Made by a program: the position numbers and the translations under genes. DNA of 27,387 nucleotides from Candidatus Cloacimonadota bacterium (GTDB lineage: Bacteria; Cloacimonadota; Cloacimonadia; JGIOTU-2), in assembly GCA_014384665.1 (NCBI GenBank), contig JACNFI010000103.1, forward strand, positions 1-27,387, given 5' to 3'. The notes under the pieces were generated by a model that did not search any database, was not told the DNA's origin, and worked only from the letters and a program-made list of their open reading frames with translations. Positions 15,364 to 23,020 of the stretch are shown here, in pieces; within the stretch, counting starts at the first letter, position 1; each line of letters opens with the position of its first letter.

Positions 15364-16074
15364 TTAAAGATACTTTCTTTTATAAAGTGATTTACATGCA
15401 AAAAATAAGAATATAAAAACTATTGAAAGGTAGTAAATGATGTCTCGTGAATCAATTACACCCCTTGCAATATTCTGGAAATGAAAATCTATACTTATAT
15501 ATTGTAAGATAGAACCTAACCATATTGGAATAAAATATAAAAATTTATCTAAAAGAAAAAGAATGATTATAATAAAAAATGAAATAATAAATGCAACAAT
15601 TTGATTTTGAGAAATAGTGCTACTAAAAATCCCAATAGCGGAATATGCAGCTCCCATTAGTATAAGTCCTATATATCCTGCTAAAATGATACCTCCATCA
15701 GGAGAACCGAGTATTGCCAGAATAATAACATATACCAATGTAGATAAAATTGCTGCAACCAACAATACTAATGATGCAAAGAATTTACCGACCACAATCT
15801 GAGTTTCTGTAACAGGTGTTGTGCAAAGGAGTTCAATGGTACCAGAACGTTTCTCTTCTGCAATGGTTCTCATTGTGATTGCTGGAATAAAAAATATAAA
15901 AATCAATGGTATAATGGAAAAGATATTTCTCATAGTTGCTTCATTTATTAAGAAAAGGTTTGTGCCAAAAAACCAACCTGTAATCAATAAAAAAAATGAG
16001 ATTAGAATATATGCGACTGGGGAATAAAAATATGTTCTGATTTCTTTTTGAGAGATTGCTGAGATGTTACTCAT
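15364..16074 (-). CDS. ABC-2 type permease (GldF-like)
   Basis: 236 aa. It starts MSNISAISQKEIRTYFYSPVAYI, the typical opening of this permease group, and has about six membrane helices: AYILISFFLLITGWFFGTNL, NIFSIIPLIFIFFIPAITM, FASLVLLVAAILSTLVYVII, GGIILAGYIGLILMGAAYSA, VAFIISFFIIIILFLLDKFL and the last near the C-terminus. The loop RTIAEEKRSGTIELLCTTPV after helix 2 is the conserved ABC-2 coupling region. GGAGGAAG just before ATG 16074 decides the start; a longer frame reaching 16116 would begin in repeat-like sequence. The 108-base gap to the upstream ATPase gene contains degenerate CACGAAC repeats. Confidence 0.92.
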   Translation of the reverse strand: MSNISAISQKEIRTYFYSPVAYILISFFLLITGWFFGTNLFLINEATMRNIFSIIPLIFIFFIPAITMRTIAEEKRSGTIELLCTTPVTETQIVVGKFFASLVLLVAAILSTLVYVIILAILGSPDGGIILAGYIGLILMGAAYSAIGIFSSTISQNQIVAFIISFFIIIILFLLDKFLYFIPIWLGSILQYISIDFHFQNIARGVIDSRDIIYYLSIVFIFLFFACKSLYKRKYL

Positions 16075-16182
16075 TTGCTTCCTCCATCTATGTAATATTT
16101 TGCCACGAACAAACACGAACTCACACGGACTTTTTTATTATAATTTATATTTATACCTTGGAAGGTCTTGATAGTTAGTAGT

Positions 16183-17127
16183 TTATTCATTATCTTCTAC
16201 TTTTTCTGTAAGTTGTCTAAATATATCTTCTAAACTGCGCTGTTCTGCTCTCATTTCAAATAATATCCATTCCTTAGATTTTATGAAATTGTATAAATCT
16301 GGTCGTATATCTTTATCTTTTGAAAAATTTACATAAAATTTGTATAAACTGTTCTCTTTACTATAAAGTTGAATGCTATCAATATTTGGCAATGATTCAA
16401 ACTCATCAATCAACATATGGGTATCTGCCTTTATTTCAAAATAGACACGATTTTGATTATGAAAAGAATTTTGAATTTCAGCGAGAGGTCCATCAGCAAC
16501 AATTTTACCTTTATCAATAATAATTACTCTATCGCAAGTGGCTTCTACTTCTCTTAAAATATGTGTTGAGATAAGCACAGTTTTTTCTCTTCCCAATTGC
16601 TTAATAAGAGCACGGATTTCTGCAATTTGATTTGGGTCAAGACCGGATGTTGGCTCATCTAAGATTAGTATTTCTGGATTATGAATCATAGCACCAGCCA
16701 AACCAACTCTTTGCCTGAATCCTTTTGAAAGTTCCCCAATTTCCTGATGAACTACATCCTTAAGACCACAGGTTTGAATCATTTCTTTTATTCTTTTGTG
16801 AATACTGGCTTTTTCTATATCTCGCAATTCAGCTACAAATTTGAGAAAGTCAATAACATTCATCTCGCCATACAATGGACAACCTTCAGGTAAATAACCA
16901 ATCTTCTTTCGTATCTGGATAGAATTCTGATAAATATTCAAATCATCAATGTATACATTCCCTGCATTTGGTGGCATAAAGCAAGTCATAATTTTTAGAG
17001 TTGTAGTTTTTCCAGCACCATTTGGACCTAAAAATCCCACTATCTCCCCCTGAGGAATTGTAAAAGAAATATTATCCACAGCTCTTAATTGTCCATAATC
17101 TTTAGTTAAATTTTTAACTTCAATCAT
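16183..17127 (-). CDS. ABC transporter ATPase (GldA-like)
   Basis: 314 aa. Walker A GPNGAGKTT (34-42), Q-loop region near 79-81 (here LPEG), signature LSKGFRQRVG (133-142), Walker B with switch ILILDEPTSGLD (153-164), and H-loop in STHILREVE. A C-terminal extension of about 90 residues is typical of exporter ATPases paired with ABC-2 permeases. It powers the membrane complex with the permease, GldG-like and DUF4340 genes that follow. AAGGA six bases before the ATG supports the start. It is the first gene of the operon; I found no convincing promoter in the 186-base gap upstream. Confidence 0.95.
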   Translation of the reverse strand: MIEVKNLTKDYGQLRAVDNISFTIPQGEIVGFLGPNGAGKTTTLKIMTCFMPPNAGNVYIDDLNIYQNSIQIRKKIGYLPEGCPLYGEMNVIDFLKFVAELRDIEKASIHKRIKEMIQTCGLKDVVHQEIGELSKGFRQRVGLAGAMIHNPEILILDEPTSGLDPNQIAEIRALIKQLGREKTVLISTHILREVEATCDRVIIIDKGKIVADGPLAEIQNSFHNQNRVYFEIKADTHMLIDEFESLPNIDSIQLYSKENSLYKFYVNFSKDKDIRPDLYNFIKSKEWILFEMRAEQRSLEDIFRQLTEKVEDNE

Positions 17128-17313
17128 AAAATCCTTCTCTCTCTTATCTTAAAGACTGCACATTTATTTGGAAGTTTTTTTGAAATGGTTAGTAAATTAG
17201 TCAAGTTTTTTTTATTGAGATTTAGCAAAAGTTAAATCAGAATAATGTATTTTTTCATTGGTTAAAATCTAAGACTATATAATTATTCCATATTGTTGCA
17301 ATATTTCATTATC

Positions 17314-18336
17314 TTAAAATTTATCTTTAAATTCATCTTCTATTTCTGGAATATTTACATTTTTAAATGTATCAGCAAGTTTTATACCAAGATAGCTTAA
17401 ACTGAAAAAGCCAATTGAAACAACCAAGAATCCACTGAGCAGGTGAGCAAGTGTCATAACTGCACTGACCATCTCTTTGTTCAGACCGAGACCAACTGAA
17501 AAGATAATAACCATTATTAATTCATTACTGCCAATTTGGGCTGGAGGGCACGGAATGATATATGAAAGATATATTAGCGTATAACCAAATAAGAGGATAG
17601 GGAAAGGGATTACTTGTCCGAATGCCAGAAACATACAAAGAAAATAGATACTATCAATTAAAATTGCTGTAAAAGTTAATAAAATCACTTTGGGCAATAT
17701 ATTATAATGATGTTTAAATAATCCGATTCCTTCAACAAATATTTCTATAATTTCAAAAAATTTGCTCTTGTATTTACTCGGAATAAAGAATAAGAATTTG
17801 TGGAAGAATGATACTACTAACTTTTTTCTAATTGCTGAAATAATAAGAATGCCTATTCCCAAAAAGACAATTGCTAAAAGAATTATGATTAAAATCAGCA
17901 ATAGTTTTGAAATTTCAACTTTAAGAAATGGGATTAAACCAATTACAACAAAAATAGCAAGGGAGTCAAAGACTTTGTCAATAAAAACAGATGGCAGTGT
18001 TCTGGAAATGGCTTTCCCTTCTGTCTTTTTTAAAAAATAACTCTTAGCAAACTCTCCTGCTCTTATAGGAATTAGGTAGTTCAGGAAAAATCCAGCCATC
18101 CATATAAAATAAGCCTTTTTGACTTTTAAGTTGCAGACAGGTGCCAAGATCATCCTCCAGCGAATTGAACGGATGAAATAAGAAGTTAAATATAAAAAAG
18201 AACCAATGATAATATAAATTAGCTTTAACTTTGTTAAATAGCTCAATACCTCTTTTAAATTTATGAATTTTATCCATAAAATCAAGCAGATAATTCCTAT
18301 TATAATTCCAATAGCAATATTCGTTTTCTTTTTCAT
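17314..18336 (-). CDS. Flippase-like / LPG-synthase transmembrane domain protein
   Basis: 340 aa, hydrophobic, with roughly eight membrane helices. IGSFLYLTSYFIRSIRWRMIL near residue 45 and AGFFLNYLIPIRAGEFAKSY near 87, followed by SRTLPSVFIDKVFDSLAIFV, are hallmark segments of the family shared by the membrane part of lysylphosphatidylglycerol synthase and AglD-like proteins. No soluble aminoacyltransferase domain is present. Family members are often next to glycosyl- and methyltransferase genes and are proposed to help move or make lipid-linked products. It is last in a - strand series after two methyltransferases and an epimerase. No clear ribosome site; the start is taken at the first Met of a typical MKKKTN N-terminus. 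Confidence 0.88.
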   Translation of the reverse strand: MKKKTNIAIGIIIGIICLILWIKFINLKEVLSYLTKLKLIYIIIGSFLYLTSYFIRSIRWRMILAPVCNLKVKKAYFIWMAGFFLNYLIPIRAGEFAKSYFLKKTEGKAISRTLPSVFIDKVFDSLAIFVVIGLIPFLKVEISKLLLILIIILLAIVFLGIGILIISAIRKKLVVSFFHKFLFFIPSKYKSKFFEIIEIFVEGIGLFKHHYNILPKVILLTFTAILIDSIYFLCMFLAFGQVIPFPILLFGYTLIYLSYIIPCPPAQIGSNELIMVIIFSVGLGLNKEMVSAVMTLAHLLSGFLVVSIGFFSLSYLGIKLADTFKNVNIPEIEDEFKDKF

Positions 18337-18377
18337 CGTTTTGGGGAATATGCTTCTTTTCTAAAATTTTTCAATTT

Positions 18378-19088
18378 TTATTTTTTCTTCTTACAAACAT
18401 ATAAAAAGCCTAATGCAAGAAGTGAAGGCATAATTGTATGAATTTTTAATACATTAAATATATTTCCTAGAAATTGAATTTTTTTCCATTTTGGTTCATT
18501 GAATTTTTTGGGAAAATAGAAATACCTTTTGGTAATTTCAAAATTTGCTCCTTCTAATAATTTTTCTAGTTTATCTTTAGAAAACATTTTAATATGTTCT
18601 GAAAACAATTCATTATTTTTATGAGCCACATCCATTACATCAACAAAATTTCCAAAAAGAAAGTGGATTCTATTAATGATGTTTAAGATATTTGGAACGC
18701 TAACTATAAAGCATCCACCTTTTTTTAAGACTCTATTAATTTCTTTTGTAACTTTAAGAGGTTCAAGCAAATGTTCTAAAACCTCAAAGCACGAAATATT
18801 ATCAAAAAACTCATTCTCAAAAGGCAAATTATTTGTATTCAAATCAACAAATTCAGTTCTAATTCCTTTATTTTTGGCTTTATTTAAAGCCATCTTTGAA
18901 ATGTCAACTCCATAAGTTTCAAATTTATTTACAAAATTAGATGCAAGAAATCCATCACCACAACCGACATCAAGAAAATTTTTGCCATTCAATGTTACAG
19001 TTGATGAAATCTTTTTTATCCAAAATAAATATGGAGTTTTTTCAAGTTTATTGGTTCTCCAGTAATTTTCGTAATAACTTCGTATCAT
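18378..19088 (-). CDS. Class I SAM-dependent methyltransferase
   Basis: 236 aa. FLDVGCGDG at 38-46 is SAM motif I, GVDISKMALNKAKNKGI the acidic second strand, and CFEVLEHLLEP with RVLKKGGCFIVSVPN complete the class I core, as in methyltransferase_11/23 proteins. The 60 residues after NIINRIHFLFGNFVD form a specific C-terminal part. The substrate is probably a small molecule or lipid-linked intermediate, given the epimerase and flippase-like neighbours. ATG 19088 follows GTGGA and lies 15 bases after the previous gene; a TTG four codons upstream is less likely. It is unlike the neighbouring methyltransferase, so they are not a recent duplication. Confidence 0.88.
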   Translation of the reverse strand: MIRSYYENYWRTNKLEKTPYLFWIKKISSTVTLNGKNFLDVGCGDGFLASNFVNKFETYGVDISKMALNKAKNKGIRTEFVDLNTNNLPFENEFFDNISCFEVLEHLLEPLKVTKEINRVLKKGGCFIVSVPNILNIINRIHFLFGNFVDVMDVAHKNNELFSEHIKMFSKDKLEKLLEGANFEITKRYFYFPKKFNEPKWKKIQFLGNIFNVLKIHTIMPSLLALGFLYVCKKKK

Positions 19089-19103
19089 AGAGTTCCACAA
19101 ATT

Positions 19104-19925
19104 TTATTTTTTTGCTATTACATATCTATGATGTGACCAGAATTGCTTTAGTCTCCACCAAATTGGTAGATTTTCAATAAGCATAAATTTTTTACACCTC
19201 TCTTCAAGCTCATTACCTTCACCAGCAAAATATGCCATCATAGACCAGAGCCAGCCATCATCCTGATTTTCCTTAACTTTAAATCCTAATTTTCTTTTAA
19301 TTTCATTTATTGGCAGGCAAGTATCAGGCCAGGGTGGGGTATCAAAGACACCATCTTCAATAATTGTTAACCCTTTATTTTTTAATATTTTCTTTATTTT
19401 TGAAATGTTTATCCATTCAGTAAAAATGTTATTCTTTTTGAAAAATTGCTTATCAAGCACATATTTTCTTACAGGATATGCTAATTGCCATTTGTTATTT
19501 ATAGAAATAAAGACTAAATTTCGTGATAGAGTAATCATTTTATTGATAATTTTATCTGCATCCTTGAAAAACCACAATGCAGCAAAGTTCCATACTAGTT
19601 CAAAAGAATTGTTTTGGAAAGGAAGGTTATCAACCTGGTTTTCATCAGCAAGAAATGTTTTTAATCTATTTTCAAGTTTTAAGATTTTCCAGTAGTTTAT
19701 TACCTTCTCTCTTCTTTTTTCATCAAAATCAACCAAAGTTACATTCACATCTTTTTTTGCGAAATAAACGGAATTTATTCCATCAACACCTGTCATTCCA
19801 AAAATCGGATATTCCAGAACCTCTTTGATTTCAAACTGGTTCATCAATCTATCAAAGATATAATTGAGAATAAATCTTTCGTAGACAGTTCCCAGACCTT
19901 CATCAAAATCTTCTTTCAAATTCAT
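19104..19925 (-). CDS. SAM-dependent methyltransferase-like protein
   Basis: 273 aa. YPIFGMTGVDGINSVYFAKK (39-58) takes the place of the Gly-rich SAM loop, VTLVDFDEKRREK is the second strand with its acidic end, and LPFQNNSFELVWNFAALWFF resembles the motif after the fourth strand. The C-terminal half (NNKWQLAYPVRKYVLDKQFF; PPWPDTCLPINEIK) is particular to this protein. It reads as a divergent class I methyltransferase; the substrate is unknown. It is co-directional with the following methyltransferase (15 bases) and downstream of the epimerase across a repeat-filled gap of about 210 bases. Its upstream AAGG lies in that repeat. Confidence 0.72.
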   Translation of the reverse strand: MNLKEDFDEGLGTVYERFILNYIFDRLMNQFEIKEVLEYPIFGMTGVDGINSVYFAKKDVNVTLVDFDEKRREKVINYWKILKLENRLKTFLADENQVDNLPFQNNSFELVWNFAALWFFKDADKIINKMITLSRNLVFISINNKWQLAYPVRKYVLDKQFFKKNNIFTEWINISKIKKILKNKGLTIIEDGVFDTPPWPDTCLPINEIKRKLGFKVKENQDDGWLWSMMAYFAGEGNELEERCKKFMLIENLPIWWRLKQFWSHHRYVIAKK

Positions 19926-19926
19926 C

Positions 19927-20155
19927 TTAACCTTACCAACCTTCCAACCTTCAAACCTTCAAACCTTCCAACTTTTAAACCTTCCAACCTTCCAACCTTT
20001 ATCATTGATGTAAACAGAGAAAACTGATGTAAACCCCGTAGGATAAATATCCAACGGGGTAAACTGAAAAAGACTGAATCATTTAACTTTCCAACCTTCC
20101 AACTTTCCAACCTTTAAACCTTCAAACCTTTAAACCTTTAAACTTTCAAACCTTT
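19927..20155. repeat. AACCTTCC-type degenerate tandem repeats
   Basis: Two blocks (about 19927-20000 and 20086-20155) of 8-9-base units such as AACCTTCC, AACCTTCA and AACCTTTA flank a middle part with a hairpin. The units cover the gap between the epimerase and the first methyltransferase and run into the end of the epimerase gene. Confidence 0.9.
20034..20059. repeat. CCCCGT...ACGGGG hairpin
   Basis: CCCCGTAGGATA and TATCCAACGGGG form a 12-bp stem with one mismatch. Read on the - strand it closely matches the hairpin at 27269-27294 and, in its outer bases, that at 13349-13380. Confidence 0.75.
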
Positions 20156-21109
20156 ATACCAATCAATCACATACTCAAAATTAGGAATTGTTTCTTTAGG
20201 TGTAATTTTTAACTCTTTTTCAACAATTTTTGAATCGTAATACCAGTTTTCCGATATCAATTCAAACCGGGTTTTCCATATTTCATTTATTAGCAGTTTA
20301 GAGAACTTTTCTCCAATTCTAAAAATAACTTTTGGTAGAGTTTTAAGTTTTGAATAGTTCTTTCCTTTCAGTTTTTGTGAGATAAAATTTATTAAATCAT
20401 AAATTTCAACAGGATTCTTATCAACAACATTATAAGCTGAACCATTTTTTAGATTAAGAGTTGCAGATTTTATAAATGCCTTAACTAAATAATTTACATC
20501 TAATAAATGAATTTTTGTATTTCTGCATCTAAAAAAAATTCCCTTGTCAACCATTTTTATCAATGAGAATGGAAATCCATAATCATCAATTCCATAAGTT
20601 ATTGTAGGACGGATAATTATAAGATTCAGCCCATTTTTTACCATTTTCTGAAGTTCTCGTTCAGCTAGTATTTTTGATAAATGATAATAATTATCTCCAA
20701 CTCTTTCAGTCTGTTCTGTTGGAGGAAGTTCTTGTGGAATTGTTCCAAAAACTCCTACAGACGAACAAAAAATAAATTTACCACTCTGTTTCAAAATTTC
20801 TTCTGCTAAAAACTTAGTATAGTTTACATTTGATTTTATGTAATCTTCCTTTGTTCCATGACCACCTCCTCTAATTGCAGCAATATGAAAAACCCAATCA
20901 AAGGAACTCATAAAAACAGTTTTTATCTCAGATTGATTGGCGATATTCACTTTTCTTATTTCAACGTCTTGATTTTTGAGATAAGTATATTTTATTTCAT
21001 CAGTTGAATAGCGGGTTAATAAAGTAACCTTATGCTCTCTATTCTCCAGTAATTTCTGTATTAATTTACCGCCAATGAAGCCAGTTCCACCTGTAATTAA
21101 AATATTCAT
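20138..21109 (-). CDS. NAD-dependent epimerase/dehydratase family protein
   Basis: 323 aa extended short-chain dehydrogenase. The N-terminal Rossmann motif is TGGTGFIGG (6-14). DWVFHIAAIRGG fits the conserved His-x-Ala-Ala segment, FIFCSSVGVFG supplies the catalytic Ser, and YHLSK (Tyr142, Lys146) is the catalytic YxxxK. IIIRPTITYG is the usual following strand. Likely acts on a nucleotide sugar, reducing or epimerising it for glycolipid or polysaccharide synthesis, in keeping with the methyltransferases and flippase-like protein downstream; the substrate is unknown. The last codons (KGLKV and stop) lie in the AACCTT-type repeat, so the natural C-terminus may have been altered. Confidence 0.92.
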   Translation of the reverse strand: MNILITGGTGFIGGKLIQKLLENREHKVTLLTRYSTDEIKYTYLKNQDVEIRKVNIANQSEIKTVFMSSFDWVFHIAAIRGGGHGTKEDYIKSNVNYTKFLAEEILKQSGKFIFCSSVGVFGTIPQELPPTEQTERVGDNYYHLSKILAERELQKMVKNGLNLIIIRPTITYGIDDYGFPFSLIKMVDKGIFFRCRNTKIHLLDVNYLVKAFIKSATLNLKNGSAYNVVDKNPVEIYDLINFISQKLKGKNYSKLKTLPKVIFRIGEKFSKLLINEIWKTRFELISENWYYDSKIVEKELKITPKETIPNFEYVIDWYKGLKV

Positions 21110-21192
21110 AATTTTTAATCTATAATTTATGTCATCTGCATTTTAAAAGGAAGAAGAAAAAACTCTCTTTATCAAGAAAATCTGCTTTTTCA

Positions 21193-21222
21193 TTGTCAAT
21201 TATTTCAATTGATTTTTATAAT
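21193..21222 (+). promoter_or_regulatory. Sigma-70-type promoter candidate
   Basis: TTGTCA (21193-21198), an 18-base spacer and TATAAT (21217-21222) in the gap between divergent genes. It would start a transcript about 50 bases before the lipoprotein gene at 21280. Confidence 0.5.
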
Positions 21223-21279
21223 AAAACTTTACAAACAATTAAAAAGAATTAAAGAATGGAAAATTCTTAAGGAGGACCT

Positions 21280-22107
21280 ATGTTTAAAAAAAGTATATTA
21301 TTTATAACATTTTTAATCTTAATTTTTGGTTGTGCAAAGAATGTAATTATAAAAAAAGGTTCTGTTTTACTAACTCAGACATTCAAAGAAGGTACGATTG
21401 TTAAATACAAAATAACAGAGATAATGACAAACACGATGGTTATACAGAGTACAACGCAAGAGCAAAATATTACTATGGGTTTTGACATTTCAAATGAAGT
21501 TGAGAGGGTTAAAGTTGATACAGTTTTTCTAAAAACAACTATTGAAAAAGCAGAAGGAACAACAAGAGTTCAGGGAGATATAAAATCTATCCCTGATATT
21601 GATAAGCTTAATGGTAAATCTTTCAGAGTAACGCTTTTAAAAAATGGTAAAATTCTAAATATTGAAGGTGATGAAGAATTAGCCTCCGAGGATATGGTTT
21701 CTGAAATTAAAAGTTTTATACGGGTTCTCTATGGGTTCCTTCCAAACACGCCAGTGAGTCTTGGGAGTACCTGGGAAAGAGAATATCAAGAAGAGGGAGA
21801 ATCTACACATTCAACATACACCTTGACAGAATTCCAGCAGGATAAAGAAGGGAATGAAATTGCTGTAATTTCCACAAAATCAGCGGTGTCTGTAGAGAAG
21901 TCTGTTCAACAAAGCGGAATGGATATCAAGACAGAAATTAGTGGGACTACGAAAGGGACGATTTTTTGTTCAATGGAAAATGGTTTTATTGTATCAGCAA
22001 AAATACACGCTGCTCTGGAAGGAAAGTCATATATCTCTGGACCTATGGGAGATATGGAAGTGCCAACCTATGTTAATCAGGATGTGGAAATAAAAAGAAT
22101 AAGATAA
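21280..22107 (+). CDS. Lipoprotein, DUF6263-like
   Basis: 275 aa. A short signal peptide ends in the lipobox LIFGC (Cys18). The mature part is beta-rich: GTIVKYKITEIMTNTMVIQS, FRVTLLKNGKILNIEGDEEL, FLPNTPVSLGSTWERE, GTIFCSMENGFIVSAKIHAAL and a final strand YVNQDVEIKRI. The layout resembles DUF6263-type proteins (a signal sequence, then a paired beta domain whose second half begins with LGSTW-like text), but I cannot confirm the family. AAGGAGG lies before the ATG, with a good promoter upstream. The next repeat begins on the base after its stop codon. Envelope location is likely; function is unknown. Confidence 0.7.
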   Translation: MFKKSILFITFLILIFGCAKNVIIKKGSVLLTQTFKEGTIVKYKITEIMTNTMVIQSTTQEQNITMGFDISNEVERVKVDTVFLKTTIEKAEGTTRVQGDIKSIPDIDKLNGKSFRVTLLKNGKILNIEGDEELASEDMVSEIKSFIRVLYGFLPNTPVSLGSTWEREYQEEGESTHSTYTLTEFQQDKEGNEIAVISTKSAVSVEKSVQQSGMDIKTEISGTTKGTIFCSMENGFIVSAKIHAALEGKSYISGPMGDMEVPTYVNQDVEIKRIR

Positions 22108-22235
22108 GCCACGAATTTACCCTGTGAAATAATGCTTTGTATTAAAATCGAAGATTTTATTTCACAGGGTGAACCCCATGAAATATTTTGTTTGTTCACT
22201 AATTTACCAATTTTCTTTGTAGGTATTTCACGGGG
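22108..22235. repeat. Two consecutive GTGAAAT-type inverted-repeat units
   Basis: The first unit has arms ACCCTGTGAAAT (22119-22130) and ATTTCACAGGGT (22159-22170) around a small AAAATC/GATTTT hairpin; the second has CCCCATGAAATA (22174-22185) and TATTTCACGGGG (22224-22235). The 23 bases 22108-22130 are identical to 13430-13452. The rest of the gap to 22335 shows nothing I recognise. Confidence 0.88.
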
Positions 22236-22335
22236 CGAGCACAACAACATGAATAAAGATTGAATATTATTGTAAAAAAGTTAGGCGACATATTTCTTTG
22301 CCTTTCTGTATAATAAAGTCTTATTTGGAGACATT

Positions 22336-22560
22336 ATGAAAGCATATGAATTTCAAACCAGGGTGACACGCGATGGCAAACTCGAGATACCAGATACTCT
22401 CTTTAAGAAACTCCTGCGGGCACAAATGGTTCGACTGATAGTTTTGATTAGTGAACCAGCAGATGTCCACCATTCTGAACAGTCATGGGCCCGCTTAACA
22501 GCGAAGCAATTTCTCGCGGGATACAATGACTCTGACGCCATTTATGACCAGGTGAATTGA
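22336..22560 (+). CDS. Antitoxin of a PemK/MazF-type toxin-antitoxin pair
   Basis: 74 aa. The N-terminal part (YEFQTRVTRDGKLEIPDTLF) is like the AbrB/VapB-style start of many small antitoxins, and the C-terminal part (SWARLTAKQFLAGYNDSDAIYD) is a pattern I associate with antitoxins common in cyanobacteria and Chloroflexi, expected to bind and neutralise the toxin. GGAG seven bases before the ATG supports the start. Only 3 bases separate it from the toxin gene. Base composition is visibly GC-richer than the neighbours, suggesting recent transfer. Such antitoxins usually repress their own promoter; no operator was identified. Confidence 0.78.
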   Translation: MKAYEFQTRVTRDGKLEIPDTLFKKLLRAQMVRLIVLISEPADVHHSEQSWARLTAKQFLAGYNDSDAIYDQVN

Positions 22561-22563
22561 ACG

Positions 22564-22926
22564 ATGCAAAAATATCATTTGGGTGATGTTGTTCTACTTG
22601 CATTTCCATTTGCAGAACAGCAAAAAGTTAAGCGACGCCCTGCACTTGTGCTATTAGATGCTGGTGATGCAGATATTCTGGTTGCGCGGATTACAAGCCA
22701 AGATGTAGATACTGACTACGATATTAGAGTGGTAGAATGGAAGCAGGCGGGTCTTTTGCTCTCGTCGGTTATACGCCTGCATAAACTGGCGACATTGCAA
22801 AAAACATTAGTGAAAAATAAGTTAGGCACTTTGTCAGCCAATGATTTATCGAAAACCCGAATAAAACTTCAGCAGATTTGTGGGACTATAGGAAAAGTCA
22901 ATCAACTCGTTTCTACAAAAAGGTAG
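22564..22926 (+). CDS. PemK/MazF-type toxin (endoribonuclease)
   Basis: 120 aa. YHLGDVVLLAFPFAEQQKVK, then RRPALVLLD, is the conserved opening of the MazF/PemK family, with the Arg of RRPA as part of the active site; ARITSQDVDT contains the conserved Ser/Thr segment. The tail (LHKLATLQKTLVKNKLGTLS) fits the family's final strand and helix. Family members cleave RNA and arrest growth until bound by the antitoxin. The ATG follows the antitoxin stop by 3 bases, so translation is probably coupled. It shares the higher GC of the antitoxin gene. Confidence 0.88.
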   Translation: MQKYHLGDVVLLAFPFAEQQKVKRRPALVLLDAGDADILVARITSQDVDTDYDIRVVEWKQAGLLLSSVIRLHKLATLQKTLVKNKLGTLSANDLSKTRIKLQQICGTIGKVNQLVSTKR

Positions 22927-22974
22927 AAACTTAACACAAACTGAAATAAAAGTTAGTGATAGTTCGTTTTAGTT

Positions 22975-22989
22975 TCCGCCAGTGGCGGA
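22975..22989. repeat. TCCGCC-agt-GGCGGA palindrome
   Basis: A 6-bp stem with a 3-base loop between the toxin gene and the next gene; a variant of the palindromes at 5-20 and 13700-13715. Confidence 0.75.
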
Positions 22990-23020
22990 CAAGTGTGGCT
23001 AATAATAAACGGAGGATGTG

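Noticed and set aside
16075..16116. N-terminal extension of the ABC-2 permease
   Set aside because: A strong GGAGGAAG site and the family-typical start point to ATG 16074; the extension covers repeat-like sequence.
19927..20155. Possible CRISPR array or small repeat-protein gene on the - strand
   Set aside because: Units are short, degenerate and without spacers; the open frame through them (repeating KVGRLEGL) just translates the repeat and has no ribosome site of its own.
2564..22955. GAAATAAAAGTTA shared by 2563-2575 and about 22942-22954, as a possible IS110 end or target
   Set aside because: Thirteen AT-rich bases can match by chance in an AT-rich genome, and no other IS trace is seen at the second site.
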